64,000 nucleotides of DNA from Chryseobacterium camelliae (GTDB lineage Bacteria; Bacteroidota; Bacteroidia; Flavobacteriales; Weeksellaceae), in assembly GCF_027920545.1 (NCBI RefSeq), contig NZ_CP115859.1:2474001-2538000 (forward strand), in the 5' to 3' direction. Below, piece by piece: positions 28,104-38,231 of this stretch. The position numbers and the translations under genes are program-made. The first letter of the stretch is position 1, and every line of letters starts with the position of its first letter. The notes under the pieces were generated by a model that did not search any database, was not told the DNA's origin, and saw only the letters and a program-made list of their open reading frames with translations.

Positions 28104-29638
28104 CAACATCAGATATTATCAACATCTATCAAAACAAAGCACTGGTAAATTTTGAAGGAAAGGACTTCCTTGGACACATTGGAGTGGATTCCAGAATTTT
28201 CAGAGTGCTGAATGATACAGGAATTAGTGTAGGAGTAATTTCTCAACAAGCGATTGAGAACGGAATTTCTGTTTTGGTAGATGAAAATGATGCGGAAGAT
28301 GCAGTACGTGTTCTTTCTGAAGAATTTAAAAACGAAAAAGCAAAAGGAGCGGTAAGTAATATCTACAGTATCAATAATGTAGCGGTAATCGGATTTGTAT
28401 CTGAAAATTACAATAAGATCCTTTCCGAGCTTCAACGAAATAAAATTTTCCCGTTGCTGTTAAACCAAATCGCATCTGCAGGAAGAGTAAATATAGTGGT
28501 AACCGACAATCAGACGGAGATTGCAAAAAATATCGTAGAAACTGAAATCTATGGAAAACCAAAAGTGGTTCATCTAGCTTTAATCGGACACGGAAATGTA
28601 GGAGGAACTTTGGTAGAGCAGATTTTAGATTCTTCACACGATATTTTAACGAGAAAAAGATTGCAGTTGAAAATCGTTGCGATAGCCAATTCTAAAAAAA
28701 TGGCTTTGAACAAAGGTGGTTTTGGAAGTGACTGGAGACAGAAAGTAAACTATTCTCAAACAGAATCCAGTGTAGAAGGTCTTATCGATTATGCAAAAGA
28801 ACATCATCTGGAAAACCTGGTGATGGTAGATAACACGGCGAGTAAAGATTTTGTAAAACATTATGATGTGTTTGTGGATAATGGTTTTGATATTGTTTCA
28901 TCCAATAAAATCTATAATACACTTCCTATAGCAAGTTATAGAAGCTTAAGAAAATCATTGGAGAAAAATAAAAAACAATATCTGTACGAAACCAATGTAG
29001 GTGCAGGTTTACCGTTAATTGATACCATAAAATTATTACACCTTTCAGGAGAAAATATTACGAGAATCAAAGGCGTTTTCTCAGGGACGTTGAGCTATGT
29101 TTTCAATAATTTTTCTTTGAGAAATGATAAATTTTCAACCATTATCAATGAAGCACTGGAAAAAGGATTTACAGAACCTGATCCAAGAGAAGACTTATCC
29201 GGAAATGATGTCGCAAGAAAATTATTGATTTTGGCAAGGGAGTTAGATTTAATTAATGAATTTGAAGATATCAATATTCAAAATCTGGTACCTGAAAGCC
29301 TGCTTTCTGTTTCAAAATCAGAATTCCTTTCAAGATTGGAAGAACTGGATAAAGAATATCAGAAAATTAAAGACAGTCAGGAACCGGGACACGTATTGAG
29401 ATACGTTGGAGATTTACATGGAGACTTGCAAAAAGAAAAAGGTGAACTTGATGTAAAATTGGTTTCTGTTCCTGCAACTTCTGCCTTAGGACAGCTGAAA
29501 GGTTCAGATTCAATCTTCGAGATTTACACGGAAAGTTATGGTGAAAACCCGATCGTGATCATGGGAGCCGGAGCCGGAGCCAAAGTGACGGCAAGAGGGG
29601 TCTTCGGAGATATTTTAAGACTAAGTGAAAAAAAATAA
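28100..29638 (+). CDS. Homoserine dehydrogenase with N-terminal ACT domains
   Basis: 512 residues. An N-terminal pair of ACT-like ligand-binding domains (about residues 10-150), resembling the regulatory part of aspartokinase, is fused to a homoserine dehydrogenase. The Rossmann motif is LIGHGNVGGT (161-170), and the catalytic region includes FSGTLSYVFNNF and EPDPREDLSGNDVARKLLIL. It reduces aspartate semialdehyde to homoserine. The layout equals ThrA/MetL without the kinase domain. It overlaps metX by four bases (ATGA), so flux to homoserine is under the SAM riboswitch. The ACT domains could bind an amino acid end product; which one is unknown. Confidence 0.9.
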   Translation: MTTSDIINIYQNKALVNFEGKDFLGHIGVDSRIFRVLNDTGISVGVISQQAIENGISVLVDENDAEDAVRVLSEEFKNEKAKGAVSNIYSINNVAVIGFVSENYNKILSELQRNKIFPLLLNQIASAGRVNIVVTDNQTEIAKNIVETEIYGKPKVVHLALIGHGNVGGTLVEQILDSSHDILTRKRLQLKIVAIANSKKMALNKGGFGSDWRQKVNYSQTESSVEGLIDYAKEHHLENLVMVDNTASKDFVKHYDVFVDNGFDIVSSNKIYNTLPIASYRSLRKSLEKNKKQYLYETNVGAGLPLIDTIKLLHLSGENITRIKGVFSGTLSYVFNNFSLRNDKFSTIINEALEKGFTEPDPREDLSGNDVARKLLILARELDLINEFEDINIQNLVPESLLSVSKSEFLSRLEELDKEYQKIKDSQEPGHVLRYVGDLHGDLQKEKGELDVKLVSVPATSALGQLKGSDSIFEIYTESYGENPIVIMGAGAGAKVTARGVFGDILRLSEKK

Positions 29639-29666
29639 AATAATACAAAAAATAATGTAACAATAT

Positions 29667-29760
29667 AACAATGTAGCAGTTTATCAGAGATTTCAACCTC
29701 TGTCATTCTGAATGAAACGAGGTGAAATGAAGAATCTTATGTTTACATTGCTACACTGTT
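29667..29760 (+). repeat. Intergenic inverted repeat with CATTCTGAATGAA-type insert
   Basis: AACAATGTAGCAG (29667-29679) and TTGCTACACTGTT (29748-29760) are inverted arms matching at 11 of 13 positions. Between them, 29701-29738 starts TGTCATTCTGAATGAAACGA, a type of intergenic repeat I know from many bacterial genomes. Adjacent ACTGTTAAATTG (29755-29766) recurs at 20888-20899. No gene is seen in 29639-29782. Confidence 0.5.
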
Positions 29761-29782
29761 AAATTGGTAAATTAAAATTTTT

Positions 29783-30943
29783 ATGGAAAATTTTGAAACC
29801 TTCGCAATAAGAACCCAAACTGAAAGAACTCAGTTTGACGAACATTCAACGCCTTTATATCTTACGTCCAGCTTTATTTTTCAGGATGCGGAAGATATGA
29901 GAGCGAGCTTTGCAGAAGAAAAACCGAAGAATCTTTACAGTCGGTTTTCAAACCCGAATGTAACGGAATTTACAGATAAGATTACCAAAATGGAAGGAGC
30001 AGAAGCGGGCTATGCTTTTGCAACAGGAATGGCCGCGATTTATTCAACTTTCGCTACGTTGTTAAATGCAGGAGATCATATCGTAAGCTGTCAGTCGGTT
30101 TTCGGTTCTACCCATACGTTGTTCACTAAATATTTCCCGAAATGGAATATCGAAACAACCTATTTCAAAGCCGAAGATGCGGAAAACGTAGAAAAATATA
30201 TTCAGCCGAACACTAAGATTTTATATCTGGAAACACCGACCAATCCTGCGATTGAAGTGTTAGACTTAGAATTTTTTGGACAAATTGCTAAAAAACATAA
30301 TCTGATTTTCATTGTGGATAACTGTTTCGCAACACCATATTTACAACAACCTATTAAATACGGAGCAGACATCGTTGTACATTCAGCTACTAAACTGATT
30401 GACGGTCAAGGTCGCGTTTTGGGTGGAGTAGCAGTCGGTAGAGAAGATCTGATCCGCGAGATTTATCTTTTTGCAAGAAATACAGGACCGGCAATGTCGC
30501 CTTTCAATGCTTGGGTGTTGTCTAAAAGTTTAGAAACATTGGCAATACGAGTTGAAAAACATTGCGAAAACGCTTTAAAAGTGGCCGAGTTTTTAGAAAA
30601 CCATCCGAATGTGGAACTGGTAAAATATCCTTTCCTGCCTTCACATCCAAGCTATGAAATTGCTAAAAAGCAAATGAAGTTAGGAGGAAATATTGTTGCC
30701 TTCGAAATCAAAGGAGGGATTGAAGGTGGAAGAAACTTTTTAGATAAAATTAAAATGTGTTCACTGTCCGCCAATTTGGGAGATACAAGAACGATTGTGA
30801 CACATCCTGCTTCTACAACCCATTCAAAATTGTCTGATGATGAAAGAAACGAAGTTGGAATTACAGCCGGTTTGGTGCGTTGCTCAGTTGGGTTAGAAAA
30901 TGTGGAGGATATTATCGCAGATTTAAAACAGGCACTGGATTAA
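29783..30943 (+). CDS. metZ: O-succinyl/O-acetylhomoserine sulfhydrylase (PLP-dependent)
   Basis: 386 residues of the Cys/Met-metabolism PLP family. Landmarks are the YSRFSNPNVTEF start motif near residue 50, the cofactor Asp region FIVDNCFATPYLQQP near 178, the PLP lysine in HSATKLIDGQG near 202, and SANLGDTRTIVTHPASTTH near 325. It forms homocysteine from activated homoserine and sulfide. The residue pattern resembles MetZ of direct sulfhydrylation. It follows the homoserine genes after a repeat-filled spacer of 144 bases. Confidence 0.9.
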   Translation: MENFETFAIRTQTERTQFDEHSTPLYLTSSFIFQDAEDMRASFAEEKPKNLYSRFSNPNVTEFTDKITKMEGAEAGYAFATGMAAIYSTFATLLNAGDHIVSCQSVFGSTHTLFTKYFPKWNIETTYFKAEDAENVEKYIQPNTKILYLETPTNPAIEVLDLEFFGQIAKKHNLIFIVDNCFATPYLQQPIKYGADIVVHSATKLIDGQGRVLGGVAVGREDLIREIYLFARNTGPAMSPFNAWVLSKSLETLAIRVEKHCENALKVAEFLENHPNVELVKYPFLPSHPSYEIAKKQMKLGGNIVAFEIKGGIEGGRNFLDKIKMCSLSANLGDTRTIVTHPASTTHSKLSDDERNEVGITAGLVRCSVGLENVEDIIADLKQALD

Positions 30944-30951
30944 TTAATAGG

Positions 30952-31004
30952 AACGGGCTTTAGCCCGTTTCAAATAAGGAAATACAAAATTGGCTTTAGC
31001 CGAA
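30952..31004 (+). repeat. Two GGCTTTAGCC-type palindromes
   Basis: AACGGGC (30952-30958)/GCCCGTT (30963-30969) with a TTTA loop, and TTGGC (30990-30994)/GCCGA (30999-31003, one wobble) with the same TTTA loop. Similar ggctttagcc elements are common intergenic repeats in flavobacteria. They fill the spacer before metH and could also attenuate transcription. Confidence 0.55.
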
Positions 31005-31011
31005 ATATAAA

Positions 31012-32022
31012 ATGAAAAATTCAGAACAACTATACAAAGCATTATCCGAAAGAATTTTAATTCTTGACGGAGCAATGGGAACGATGCTTCAGCGATATAA
31101 ATTCGAGGAAGAAGATTATCATGGTGAGCGTTTCAAAGATTGGGAACATCCGGTAAAAGGAAACAATGATTTGTTGTCATTAACGCAGCCTCAGGCGATT
31201 GAAGAAGTTCACAGAAAATATCTCGAAGCAGGAGCAGATATCATCGAAACCAATACGTTTTCGGGAACTACAATTGCAATGGCAGATTACCACATGGAAG
31301 ATCTCGTGTATGAATTGAACTATGAATCTGCAAAAATCGCCAGAAAAGCCTGTGACGAATACACTGCTCAAAATCCGGACAAACCGAGATTTGTAGCAGG
31401 ATCTATCGGTCCAACGAACAGAACGGCAAGCTTAAGTCCCGATGTAAACGATCCCGGTTACAGAGCGATTACGTTTGAGGAACTGAGAGTCGCTTACAAA
31501 CAACAATGTGAAGCATTATTAGACGGAGGTTCAGATATCCTTTTAGTAGAAACCATTTTCGATACATTGAATGCAAAAGCAGCTCTTTTCGCGATCGACG
31601 AACTTCAGGATGAAAGAGGAATCAAAATTCCGATCATGGTTTCTGGAACCATTACCGATGCATCAGGAAGAACCTTGAGCGGACAAACAGCAGAAGCATT
31701 TTTAATCTCTGTTTCCCACTTGAATTTATTAAGCGTAGGCTTTAACTGTGCATTGGGAGCAAATCAATTGACACCATATCTGGAAACGCTGGCTCATAAT
31801 TCTGAATTCTACATTTCAGCATATCCGAATGCGGGGTTACCAAACGCTTTCGGAAAATATGATGAAACTCCGGAAGACATGGCAAGCCAGGTAAAAGAAT
31901 ATGTGGAAAAAGGATTGATCAATATTATCGGAGGCTGCTGCGGAACAACACCGGAGCATATCAAAGCGATTGCGGATCTGGTAGCACAGTATCCGCCAAG
32001 AAAATTGAAGGAATTTGTTTGA
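31012..32022 (+). CDS. metH: Methionine synthase, homocysteine-binding domain as a separate protein
   Basis: 336 residues corresponding to the N-terminal Hcy-binding barrel of cobalamin-dependent methionine synthase. It starts with [14 protein letters not shown] near residue 16; the zinc cysteines are seen in GFNCALGAN near 244 and [11 protein letters not shown] near 308. In E. coli this domain is part of a protein of about 1227 residues; here it ends after the domain and the rest is encoded by the gene at 33199. The two parts total 1223 residues. The stop is genuine and is followed by a separate gene, so this is a natural split, not an obvious frameshift. Confidence 0.92.
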   Translation: MKNSEQLYKALSERILILDGAMGTMLQRYKFEEEDYHGERFKDWEHPVKGNNDLLSLTQPQAIEEVHRKYLEAGADIIETNTFSGTTIAMADYHMEDLVYELNYESAKIARKACDEYTAQNPDKPRFVAGSIGPTNRTASLSPDVNDPGYRAITFEELRVAYKQQCEALLDGGSDILLVETIFDTLNAKAALFAIDELQDERGIKIPIMVSGTITDASGRTLSGQTAEAFLISVSHLNLLSVGFNCALGANQLTPYLETLAHNSEFYISAYPNAGLPNAFGKYDETPEDMASQVKEYVEKGLINIIGGCCGTTPEHIKAIADLVAQYPPRKLKEFV

Positions 32023-32105
32023 TTTAATAGAATTTTTTCATTGAATTGATAAGAAAAGGGTTGACTTTTTGTATTATCTTTAATTACATCACAAAATGTA
32101 CGATA

Positions 32106-33197
32106 ATGGAAAAGCCGATTTACTTAAAAGATTCAGAAGATGCAAAATTGTTTAATGAACTCAGAAAAAAAGTGAACCAGCGTGTAGAAGCCATTCCCGA
32201 AAACCGGGATTTATATATTCAGATTAAAGCCATTCTTTTGCCTTTGATCTATTTTGGCTTGTATGTGTTTGCTATTTTGAATGCCGAAAAAACCTGGGTA
32301 TATATTTTGAGCTTTGTGCTGATGGGAATTTCTTTGGTTTTAATTTATTTAAACCTAATTCATGAAGCTGCCCATAATAATATTTACAAAAGCAAAAGAT
32401 TAAACAACCTTGTTCTTCAGATTTTCGATTTTGTGGGAGCCAATTCCTACATCTGGAAAAAAAGACATATCGCAAGTCATCACGCCTATCCAAATGTAGA
32501 TGGTTGGGACACAGATATTGAACAGAGCGGGCTTTTGTTAATCGTTCCTTGGGTTAAGGCAAAAGGAGTTCAGAAATATCAGCATTTCTTTTTCTTTTTA
32601 GTCTATCCTTTATATCTGTTCAATTGGATGTTTATTCGTGATTTCAGAGACTTTTTCGACAAAGAAAGAGTTATTCTGAAAACTCAGGGAGCAATTCCTG
32701 CAAAAGAAAAAATTAAAATGGTAGCTTATAAACTGTTCTATTTTTTCTATCAGATTGCAGTTCCGGTTCTTTTTTTTAAAGTATCTGTCGGTCTGGCTTT
32801 GGGAGGCTGGTTTTTGCAGGTGATTGCGGCAAGTATTTTTGCGCTCTTTGTGCTGTTGCCTTTACATCCTCTTCCTGATAATGCCTTTCCGAAACTGGAT
32901 GAAAAAAACGGACTGCCTTTCAGCTGGCTTCATCATCAGTTTGAAGTCACGAATGATTTAAAAGAAAATAACTGGTTCGTACGAAATGTACTGGGAAATT
33001 TCAACTTTCATGTTGCCCATCATCTTTTCCCGAATTACAGCTATTTATATTATAATGAGATTACAGAGGAAATCGAGGAATTTGCCAGAGAACATCATTT
33101 GGCTTACAAGCGGTTTCCGATTTTCACCGCTTTGGGCAAACATGTGGATTTGCTGAAGCAAAATGCGAATAACGCATACTATATTTTAGAAGAATAA
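32106..33197 (+). CDS. Membrane fatty acid desaturase family protein
   Basis: 363 residues starting MEKPIYLKD; an upstream ATG at 32046 gives an unlikely extension. The three iron-binding histidine boxes are visible: HEAAH near residue 98, HIASHHAYP near 133 and HVAHHLFPN near 302, with four membrane helices in two pairs (about 45-85 and 205-255). It should insert double bonds in, or hydroxylate, lipid acyl chains at the membrane. Its place is odd: between the two halves of metH, ending one base before the second half begins, so it is likely co-transcribed with methionine genes. Confidence 0.88.
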   Translation: MEKPIYLKDSEDAKLFNELRKKVNQRVEAIPENRDLYIQIKAILLPLIYFGLYVFAILNAEKTWVYILSFVLMGISLVLIYLNLIHEAAHNNIYKSKRLNNLVLQIFDFVGANSYIWKKRHIASHHAYPNVDGWDTDIEQSGLLLIVPWVKAKGVQKYQHFFFFLVYPLYLFNWMFIRDFRDFFDKERVILKTQGAIPAKEKIKMVAYKLFYFFYQIAVPVLFFKVSVGLALGGWFLQVIAASIFALFVLLPLHPLPDNAFPKLDEKNGLPFSWLHHQFEVTNDLKENNWFVRNVLGNFNFHVAHHLFPNYSYLYYNEITEEIEEFAREHHLAYKRFPIFTALGKHVDLLKQNANNAYYILEE

Positions 33198-33198
33198 T

Positions 33199-35862
33199 TT
33201 GATGAAATATTTAAGATTATCGGGGCTTGAGCCTTTGATTATTACGCCGGAAAGTAATTTTATCAACGTTGGGGAAAGAACCAATGTTGCCGGTTCAAAG
33301 AAATTTTTAAGATTAATAAAAGAAGAAAAATTCGGGGAAGCATTGGATATTGCACGTCATCAGGTTGAAGGCGGCGCGCAGATCCTTGATGTCAACTTCG
33401 ACGACGGATTGATTGACGGAAAAGCTTCCATGATCAAATTTTTGAATTTAATTGCTTCCGAACCGGATATTGCAAGAATTCCGATCATGGTCGATTCTTC
33501 GAAATGGGAAATTTTGGAAGCCGGATTGCAGGTTGCCCAAGGTAAATGTGTGGTGAATTCCATCAGCTTAAAAGGAGGTGAAGAAGAATTTATCAAACAG
33601 GCAAAAGCAATTAAAAGATATGGCGCAGCGATGATTGTCATGGCATTTGATGAGGTTGGGCAAGCTGATACCTATGAGCGAAGAATTGAGATTTCAAAAC
33701 GCTCTTACGATATTTTAGTCAATCAACTGAATTTCCCTGCAGAAGATATTATTTTCGATTTAAATATTTTCCCTGTAGCAACGGGAATGGATGAACACCG
33801 AAGAAATGCAATCGATTTCATTGAAGCCACAAGATGGGTTCGTCAGAACTTGCCTTACGCTTCTGTGAGTGGAGGAGTGAGTAATGTTTCTTTTTCTTTT
33901 AGAGGGAATGATACGGTAAGAGAAGCGATGCACTCAGTTTTCCTGTATCATGCAATTCAGGCGGGAATGAATATGGGAATTGTAAACCCTGCAATGCTGG
34001 AAGTTTATGATGAGATTAATAAAGAACTTCTCGAATTGGTTGAAGACGTAATTCTTGACAAAAGAGAAGATGCCACAGAGCGGCTTTTAGATTATTCCGA
34101 AAAACATAAATCTGTTAAAAAAGAAAAAACTGAGGATTTAGAATGGAGAACAAAACCTTTGCAGGATAGAATTACTCACGCTCTGGTAAAAGGAATCGAC
34201 CGCTTTATTGAAGAAGATGTAGAAGAGGCAAGGCAGCAGGCGGAAAAACCATTACATGTTATTGAAATTAATCTAATGACAGGAATGGGCGTTGTAGGAG
34301 ATTTATTCGGAAGCGGTAAAATGTTCTTGCCACAGGTTGTAAAATCGGCAAGGGTAATGAAAAAAGCGGTGGCATATTTACAGCCCTTCATTGAAGCTGA
34401 AAAGGACGGTTCAAAACCAGCCAATGGAAAAATCTTGATGGCTACTGTAAAAGGTGATGTTCATGATATTGGTAAAAATATTGTGAGTGTCGTTTTAGGC
34501 TGTAACAATTATGAAATTGTTGACTTGGGAGTAATGGTTCCTGCTGAAAAGATTATTCAGACGGCGATTGAAGAAAAAGTAGACGTTATCGGATTAAGCG
34601 GATTGATTACACCTAGTTTGGATGAAATGGTGTATATCGCTCAGGAACTGGAAAGACAAAATTTAGATTTTCCTTTATTAATCGGTGGTGCAACCACTTC
34701 AAAAGCACATACCGCCGTGAAAATCGATTTAAAATATAAAAATGCCGTTGTTCACGTAAATGACGCTTCTAGAGCGGTAAACGTGGTAAGTTCGTTATTA
34801 GGAGACAGAAATAAAGAATATGTTGAAGATTTAAAAAGTGACTATTCTGAGTTCAGAGAAAAATTCCTGAACAGACAGGTGGATAAGGACTATGTTTCGA
34901 TTGAAGATGCCCGAAAAGATAAGTTTAAAATCGATTGGAAAAACGAAGAGATTTTTACTCCGAATCAATTAGGTGTTACGGTTATTGAAAATCAGGATTT
35001 GAGAGAATTGTTGTCTTTCATCGACTGGTCGCCATTTTTCAGAAGCTGGGATCTTCATGGAAAATACCCGAATATTTTAGAAGATGAGGTGGTCGGAGTT
35101 CAGGCAAAAGAATTGTTCAAAGATGCACAGGTGATCTTAAACAGAATTTTAGACGAAAAATTATTAACCGCAAAAGCCGTTTTCGGAATCTTTAAAGCGA
35201 ATTCCAATGAAACCGATGATATTTTAATCTTCGATGAAAATAATGAACAGCAAGTGAAATTCTTAACATTAAGGCAACAGGCTCAACGCTCGAAAGGAAA
35301 AGATTACCTGGCTTTAAGTGATTTTATTGCTCCACAAAGTTCAGGAAAAACTGATTATATGGGTGCTTTTTGTGTAACCACAGGTTTCGGAACGGATGAA
35401 TTGGCCGAAGAATATGAAAAAGCAAATGATGATTACAATGCAATTATGGTAAAGGCTTTGGCAGACCGTTTTGCAGAAGCTTATGCCGAATTTTTACATA
35501 AAAAAGTAAGAACCGAATATTGGGGGTATGCGAATCAGGAAAATTTAACCAATGAAGAGTTGATCGCCGAAAAATATAAAGGAATTCGTCCTGCTCCTGG
35601 ATATCCTGCTTGCCCGGATCATTTGGAAAAACATGCGATTTGGGATCTTTTAAAAGTTGAGGAAAACATCGGAGTGTATTTAACAGAAAGTTTGGCGATG
35701 TTTCCGACTGCTTCGGTTTCTGGGTATTATTTTGGAAGTCCTCATGCGAAATATTTTGGTGTAGGAAAAATTGCAGAAGACCAGTTAAAAGATTATTCTG
35801 AGAGAAAAGGGATTTCTTTACAGGAATCAAGAAAATGGTTGTCACCGAATTTAGCAGATTAA
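33199..35862 (+). CDS. metH: Methionine synthase, pterin-, cobalamin- and SAM-binding part
   Basis: 887 residues holding the remaining modules of MetH. They are a pterin-binding barrel (about 10-290; [16 protein letters not shown]), a cobalamin-binding cap and Rossmann domain (about 300-560) with DVHDIGKNI near residue 422 giving the cobalt-binding His and [13 protein letters not shown], and the reactivation domain with [12 protein letters not shown] near 795. It transfers the methyl group from methyltetrahydrofolate to homocysteine via B12 and must act with the separate homocysteine domain from 31012. A strong GC-rich palindrome begins five bases after the stop. Confidence 0.95.
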   Translation: MMKYLRLSGLEPLIITPESNFINVGERTNVAGSKKFLRLIKEEKFGEALDIARHQVEGGAQILDVNFDDGLIDGKASMIKFLNLIASEPDIARIPIMVDSSKWEILEAGLQVAQGKCVVNSISLKGGEEEFIKQAKAIKRYGAAMIVMAFDEVGQADTYERRIEISKRSYDILVNQLNFPAEDIIFDLNIFPVATGMDEHRRNAIDFIEATRWVRQNLPYASVSGGVSNVSFSFRGNDTVREAMHSVFLYHAIQAGMNMGIVNPAMLEVYDEINKELLELVEDVILDKREDATERLLDYSEKHKSVKKEKTEDLEWRTKPLQDRITHALVKGIDRFIEEDVEEARQQAEKPLHVIEINLMTGMGVVGDLFGSGKMFLPQVVKSARVMKKAVAYLQPFIEAEKDGSKPANGKILMATVKGDVHDIGKNIVSVVLGCNNYEIVDLGVMVPAEKIIQTAIEEKVDVIGLSGLITPSLDEMVYIAQELERQNLDFPLLIGGATTSKAHTAVKIDLKYKNAVVHVNDASRAVNVVSSLLGDRNKEYVEDLKSDYSEFREKFLNRQVDKDYVSIEDARKDKFKIDWKNEEIFTPNQLGVTVIENQDLRELLSFIDWSPFFRSWDLHGKYPNILEDEVVGVQAKELFKDAQVILNRILDEKLLTAKAVFGIFKANSNETDDILIFDENNEQQVKFLTLRQQAQRSKGKDYLALSDFIAPQSSGKTDYMGAFCVTTGFGTDELAEEYEKANDDYNAIMVKALADRFAEAYAEFLHKKVRTEYWGYANQENLTNEELIAEKYKGIRPAPGYPACPDHLEKHAIWDLLKVEENIGVYLTESLAMFPTASVSGYYFGSPHAKYFGVGKIAEDQLKDYSERKGISLQESRKWLSPNLAD

Positions 35863-35866
35863 TTTA

Positions 35867-35911
35867 GTTTCAGGTTTTGGCGGCGGCAAAGCCGCCGCCA
35901 AAACCTGAAAC
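35867..35911. repeat. GC-rich perfect palindrome A
   Basis: A 21-base arm (35867-35887) is perfectly complementary to 35891-35911 around an AAA loop. The core GGCGGCGGC/GCCGCCGCC is strikingly GC-rich for this genome. It lies between metH and metF and has the geometry of a strong hairpin, but little T tract. It is related to palindromes at 36942 and 47549. Confidence 0.85.
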
Positions 35912-35947
35912 CTCATAAATATTAAAAAAAAGACTATAAAATAGATA

Positions 35948-36907
35948 ATGAAAATTACCGACCATATAAAAAACGCAAACGGAAAAACTTTGTTCTCCTT
36001 GGAAGTGGTTCCTCCACAAAAAGGAATAGGGATTGAAGATTTATATAGAAATATTGATCCTTTAATGGAACTCAAACCTCCATTTATAGATGTAACGACT
36101 TCCAGAGAAGAATATATTTACATTGACAAAGGAAATGGTTTAATGGAGCGTCGTATTACAAGAATGCGTCCCGGAACATTAGGAATTTGTGCAGCCATTC
36201 AGCATAAATATAATGTAGATACTGTACCACATTTGCTTTGTGGTGGTTTTACAAAAGAAGAGACAGAATATCTTTTGGTAGACTGTATGTACCTTGGAAT
36301 TGATAATATCATGGCTTTAAGAGGAGATGCAATGAAAGGGTATCAATATTTTGAACCAACCCAGGGAGGTCATGCAAGTGCAATGGACTTGGTTCATCAG
36401 ATCAATGATTTGGGAAGAGGGAAATACCTGCATAATCAAGACGAAGAATGTGAAGCGCATAATAAATTTTGTGTCGGAGTGGCAGGATATCCGGAAAAAC
36501 ATATGGAAGCACCTTCCATGAATTATGATTTGAAATGGTTAAAACAAAAAGTAGATGCCGGAGCAGATTATATTGTAACGCAAATGTTTTTTGATAATAA
36601 AAAATATATTGAGTTCGTAAAGAAAGCCCGTGAAATGGGAATTACGGTTCCGATTATTCCGGGAATTAAACCGATTGCTACGAAAAAGCATTTAAAAGTT
36701 TTACCTCAGATTTTTAAAATTGATTTGCCTGAAGAGTTAATTAATGAAGTTGAGAATGCTAAAAATAACGAAGCTGTAAAACAAATCGGAATTGAGTGGG
36801 CAATCAACCAGTGTAGAGAATTATTGGATTTTGGAGTTCCTGTTCTGCATTTTTACTCAATGGGGAAAAGTGATAATATCAAGAGAGTAGCTGGAGAATT
36901 GTTTTAG
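35948..36907 (+). CDS. metF: 5,10-Methylenetetrahydrofolate reductase
   Basis: A 319-residue flavoprotein barrel that makes 5-methyltetrahydrofolate, the methyl donor for MetH. Motifs include FSLEVVPPQKG near residue 18 (family E-x-x-P-P), FIDVTTSREE, NIMALRGDA near 120 (xALRGD), and DYIVTQMFFDN near 205 (QxFFD). The length is normal. It ends the methionine set and is separated from metH by palindrome A and from the next, convergent gene by palindrome B. Confidence 0.95.
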   Translation: MKITDHIKNANGKTLFSLEVVPPQKGIGIEDLYRNIDPLMELKPPFIDVTTSREEYIYIDKGNGLMERRITRMRPGTLGICAAIQHKYNVDTVPHLLCGGFTKEETEYLLVDCMYLGIDNIMALRGDAMKGYQYFEPTQGGHASAMDLVHQINDLGRGKYLHNQDEECEAHNKFCVGVAGYPEKHMEAPSMNYDLKWLKQKVDAGADYIVTQMFFDNKKYIEFVKKAREMGITVPIIPGIKPIATKKHLKVLPQIFKIDLPEELINEVENAKNNEAVKQIGIEWAINQCRELLDFGVPVLHFYSMGKSDNIKRVAGELF

Positions 36908-36941
36908 CGCTACTTATTTTGGTGAATTTTTAATCTTGTTT

Positions 36942-36978
36942 ATACTTTCGGCGGCACCTTTGGTGCCGCCGAAAGTAT
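36942..36978. repeat. GC-rich perfect palindrome B
   Basis: A 17-base arm (36942-36958) pairs perfectly with 36962-36978 around a TTT loop. Its core CGGCGGCACC/GGTGCCGCCG is the exact reverse complement of palindrome C at 47549. It lies between convergent genes, two bases from the stop of the minus-strand gene, and could end transcription in both directions. Confidence 0.85.
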
Positions 36979-36979
36979 C

Positions 36980-38134
36980 TTATAATATTGGATGCCTTTC
37001 AAATTCCCTATTCCGATCAAAAAAATAACGATAGGTCGCCAATTTTCTGGTTACCGTTGTATCCAGATTCTCAGCTATCTTTATCATTTTAGGATTAAAA
37101 TCGCCGATCCATTGCATCTCTGTAACTTTGAAATCCGTATGCTTTCTGAGATGCTGAGTCCCCTCCCAGATCATATACCCTTCAATTCCTTTTCTTTGCC
37201 ATTCGGGAATGACTCCAAAAACAATTCCGATCATTTTTTCATTTTTCTTAAACCTTTTAATCCAAAGAAATTTAAGTTTCTCCCAGATTCCGAATTTTCC
37301 GTTCAGATATTTAAACCACTGGTTGGTATCGGGAAGATTCATCCACATGGCAATTGGTTTTTCGTTTTCATACACAAACCATGAAATATGTTCGTTAATG
37401 ATAGGTTTCATCATTTTAAACATTTTCAGCGTTTTTGTTTCATCTAAGCATTTTCCTTCACCGTGCGCTGCCCAGGCTTTATTATAAACTTCTGTGAAAT
37501 CTTTGGCAAACTTTTCCAGATGTGTTTTGGTCATTGGTCTTGCAGAAATATCCGGGTTTTGTTTGTGCTTTGCATGCATTACTGTGAAGACTCTGGAAAC
37601 TTCAGCGAAAATGGGTCTCGAAAAACAAAGCTGTTCAAAGTAAATTTTAAAACCATAATTTTCAAAAAGCTCTTTATAATATGGAAAGTTATAGTTCATT
37701 CCAAATAAAGGTTCTGCAAACCCTTCAATGACGAGTCCCCAAAATTTATCACGTTCTCCAAAATTGATAGGACCGTCCATGGCTTCCATTCCTCTTAGCT
37801 GAAGCCAGTTTTTGCAGTGGTCAAAAATGAAATTCGCTGTTTCCTGATCATTAATACAGTCGAAAAAACCAAATCCGCCGGTTGGTTGTTTTTGTTGATA
37901 AGTCTCGTTAATAAAAACCGCAACTTTTCCTACTGTCTTATTGTGTGCATTTTTAAATAAGAACCTTGAGCATTCACCACCATTAAATAATTTATTTTTT
38001 TTTGAGTTAAAAACATCTTCAATGTCGATATTCCTAGGTCTGATATAATTTTGGTCCTGTTGATAAAGTCTTGCCGGAAATTCTAAAAATTCCTTTTTCT
38101 GGGTTTCGTTTTGTACTTCTTCAACAATAATCAT
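36980..38134 (-). CDS. GNAT-like protein (YghO-type)
   Basis: 384 residues with no signal peptide. The N-terminal part has ARLYQQDQNYIRP and RNIDIEDVFN, the middle MDGPINFGERDKFWGL near residue 118, and the C-terminal part an acetyltransferase-like GVIPEWQRKGIEGYMIWEG near 315. The layout resembles E. coli YghO and related proteins often labelled acetyltransferase-like; the substrate is unknown. A lone gene, convergent with metF and divergent from folE. Confidence 0.65.
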   Translation of the reverse strand: MIIVEEVQNETQKKEFLEFPARLYQQDQNYIRPRNIDIEDVFNSKKNKLFNGGECSRFLFKNAHNKTVGKVAVFINETYQQKQPTGGFGFFDCINDQETANFIFDHCKNWLQLRGMEAMDGPINFGERDKFWGLVIEGFAEPLFGMNYNFPYYKELFENYGFKIYFEQLCFSRPIFAEVSRVFTVMHAKHKQNPDISARPMTKTHLEKFAKDFTEVYNKAWAAHGEGKCLDETKTLKMFKMMKPIINEHISWFVYENEKPIAMWMNLPDTNQWFKYLNGKFGIWEKLKFLWIKRFKKNEKMIGIVFGVIPEWQRKGIEGYMIWEGTQHLRKHTDFKVTEMQWIGDFNPKMIKIAENLDTTVTRKLATYRYFFDRNREFERHPIL

Positions 38135-38207
38135 GATGTAAAATGAGAATGGAGGTGAAAGATAATGTTTTTAGGTTAAAATAAATATGATCAACAGATT
38201 TTATCCG

Positions 38208-38215
38208 TATTTTTG
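38208..38215 (+). promoter_or_regulatory. Bacteroidota -7 box for folE
   Basis: TATTTTTG matches TAnnTTTG, 16 bases before the folE ATG. No TTG at the expected upstream spacing. Confidence 0.5.
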
Positions 38216-38231
38216 TGCAAATTAAATAAAA

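Noticed and set aside
29712..29762. Sixteen-codon ORF in the metZ spacer as a possible leader peptide
   Set aside because: It lies inside a dispersed intergenic repeat, has no run of a relevant amino acid and is not followed by a terminator.
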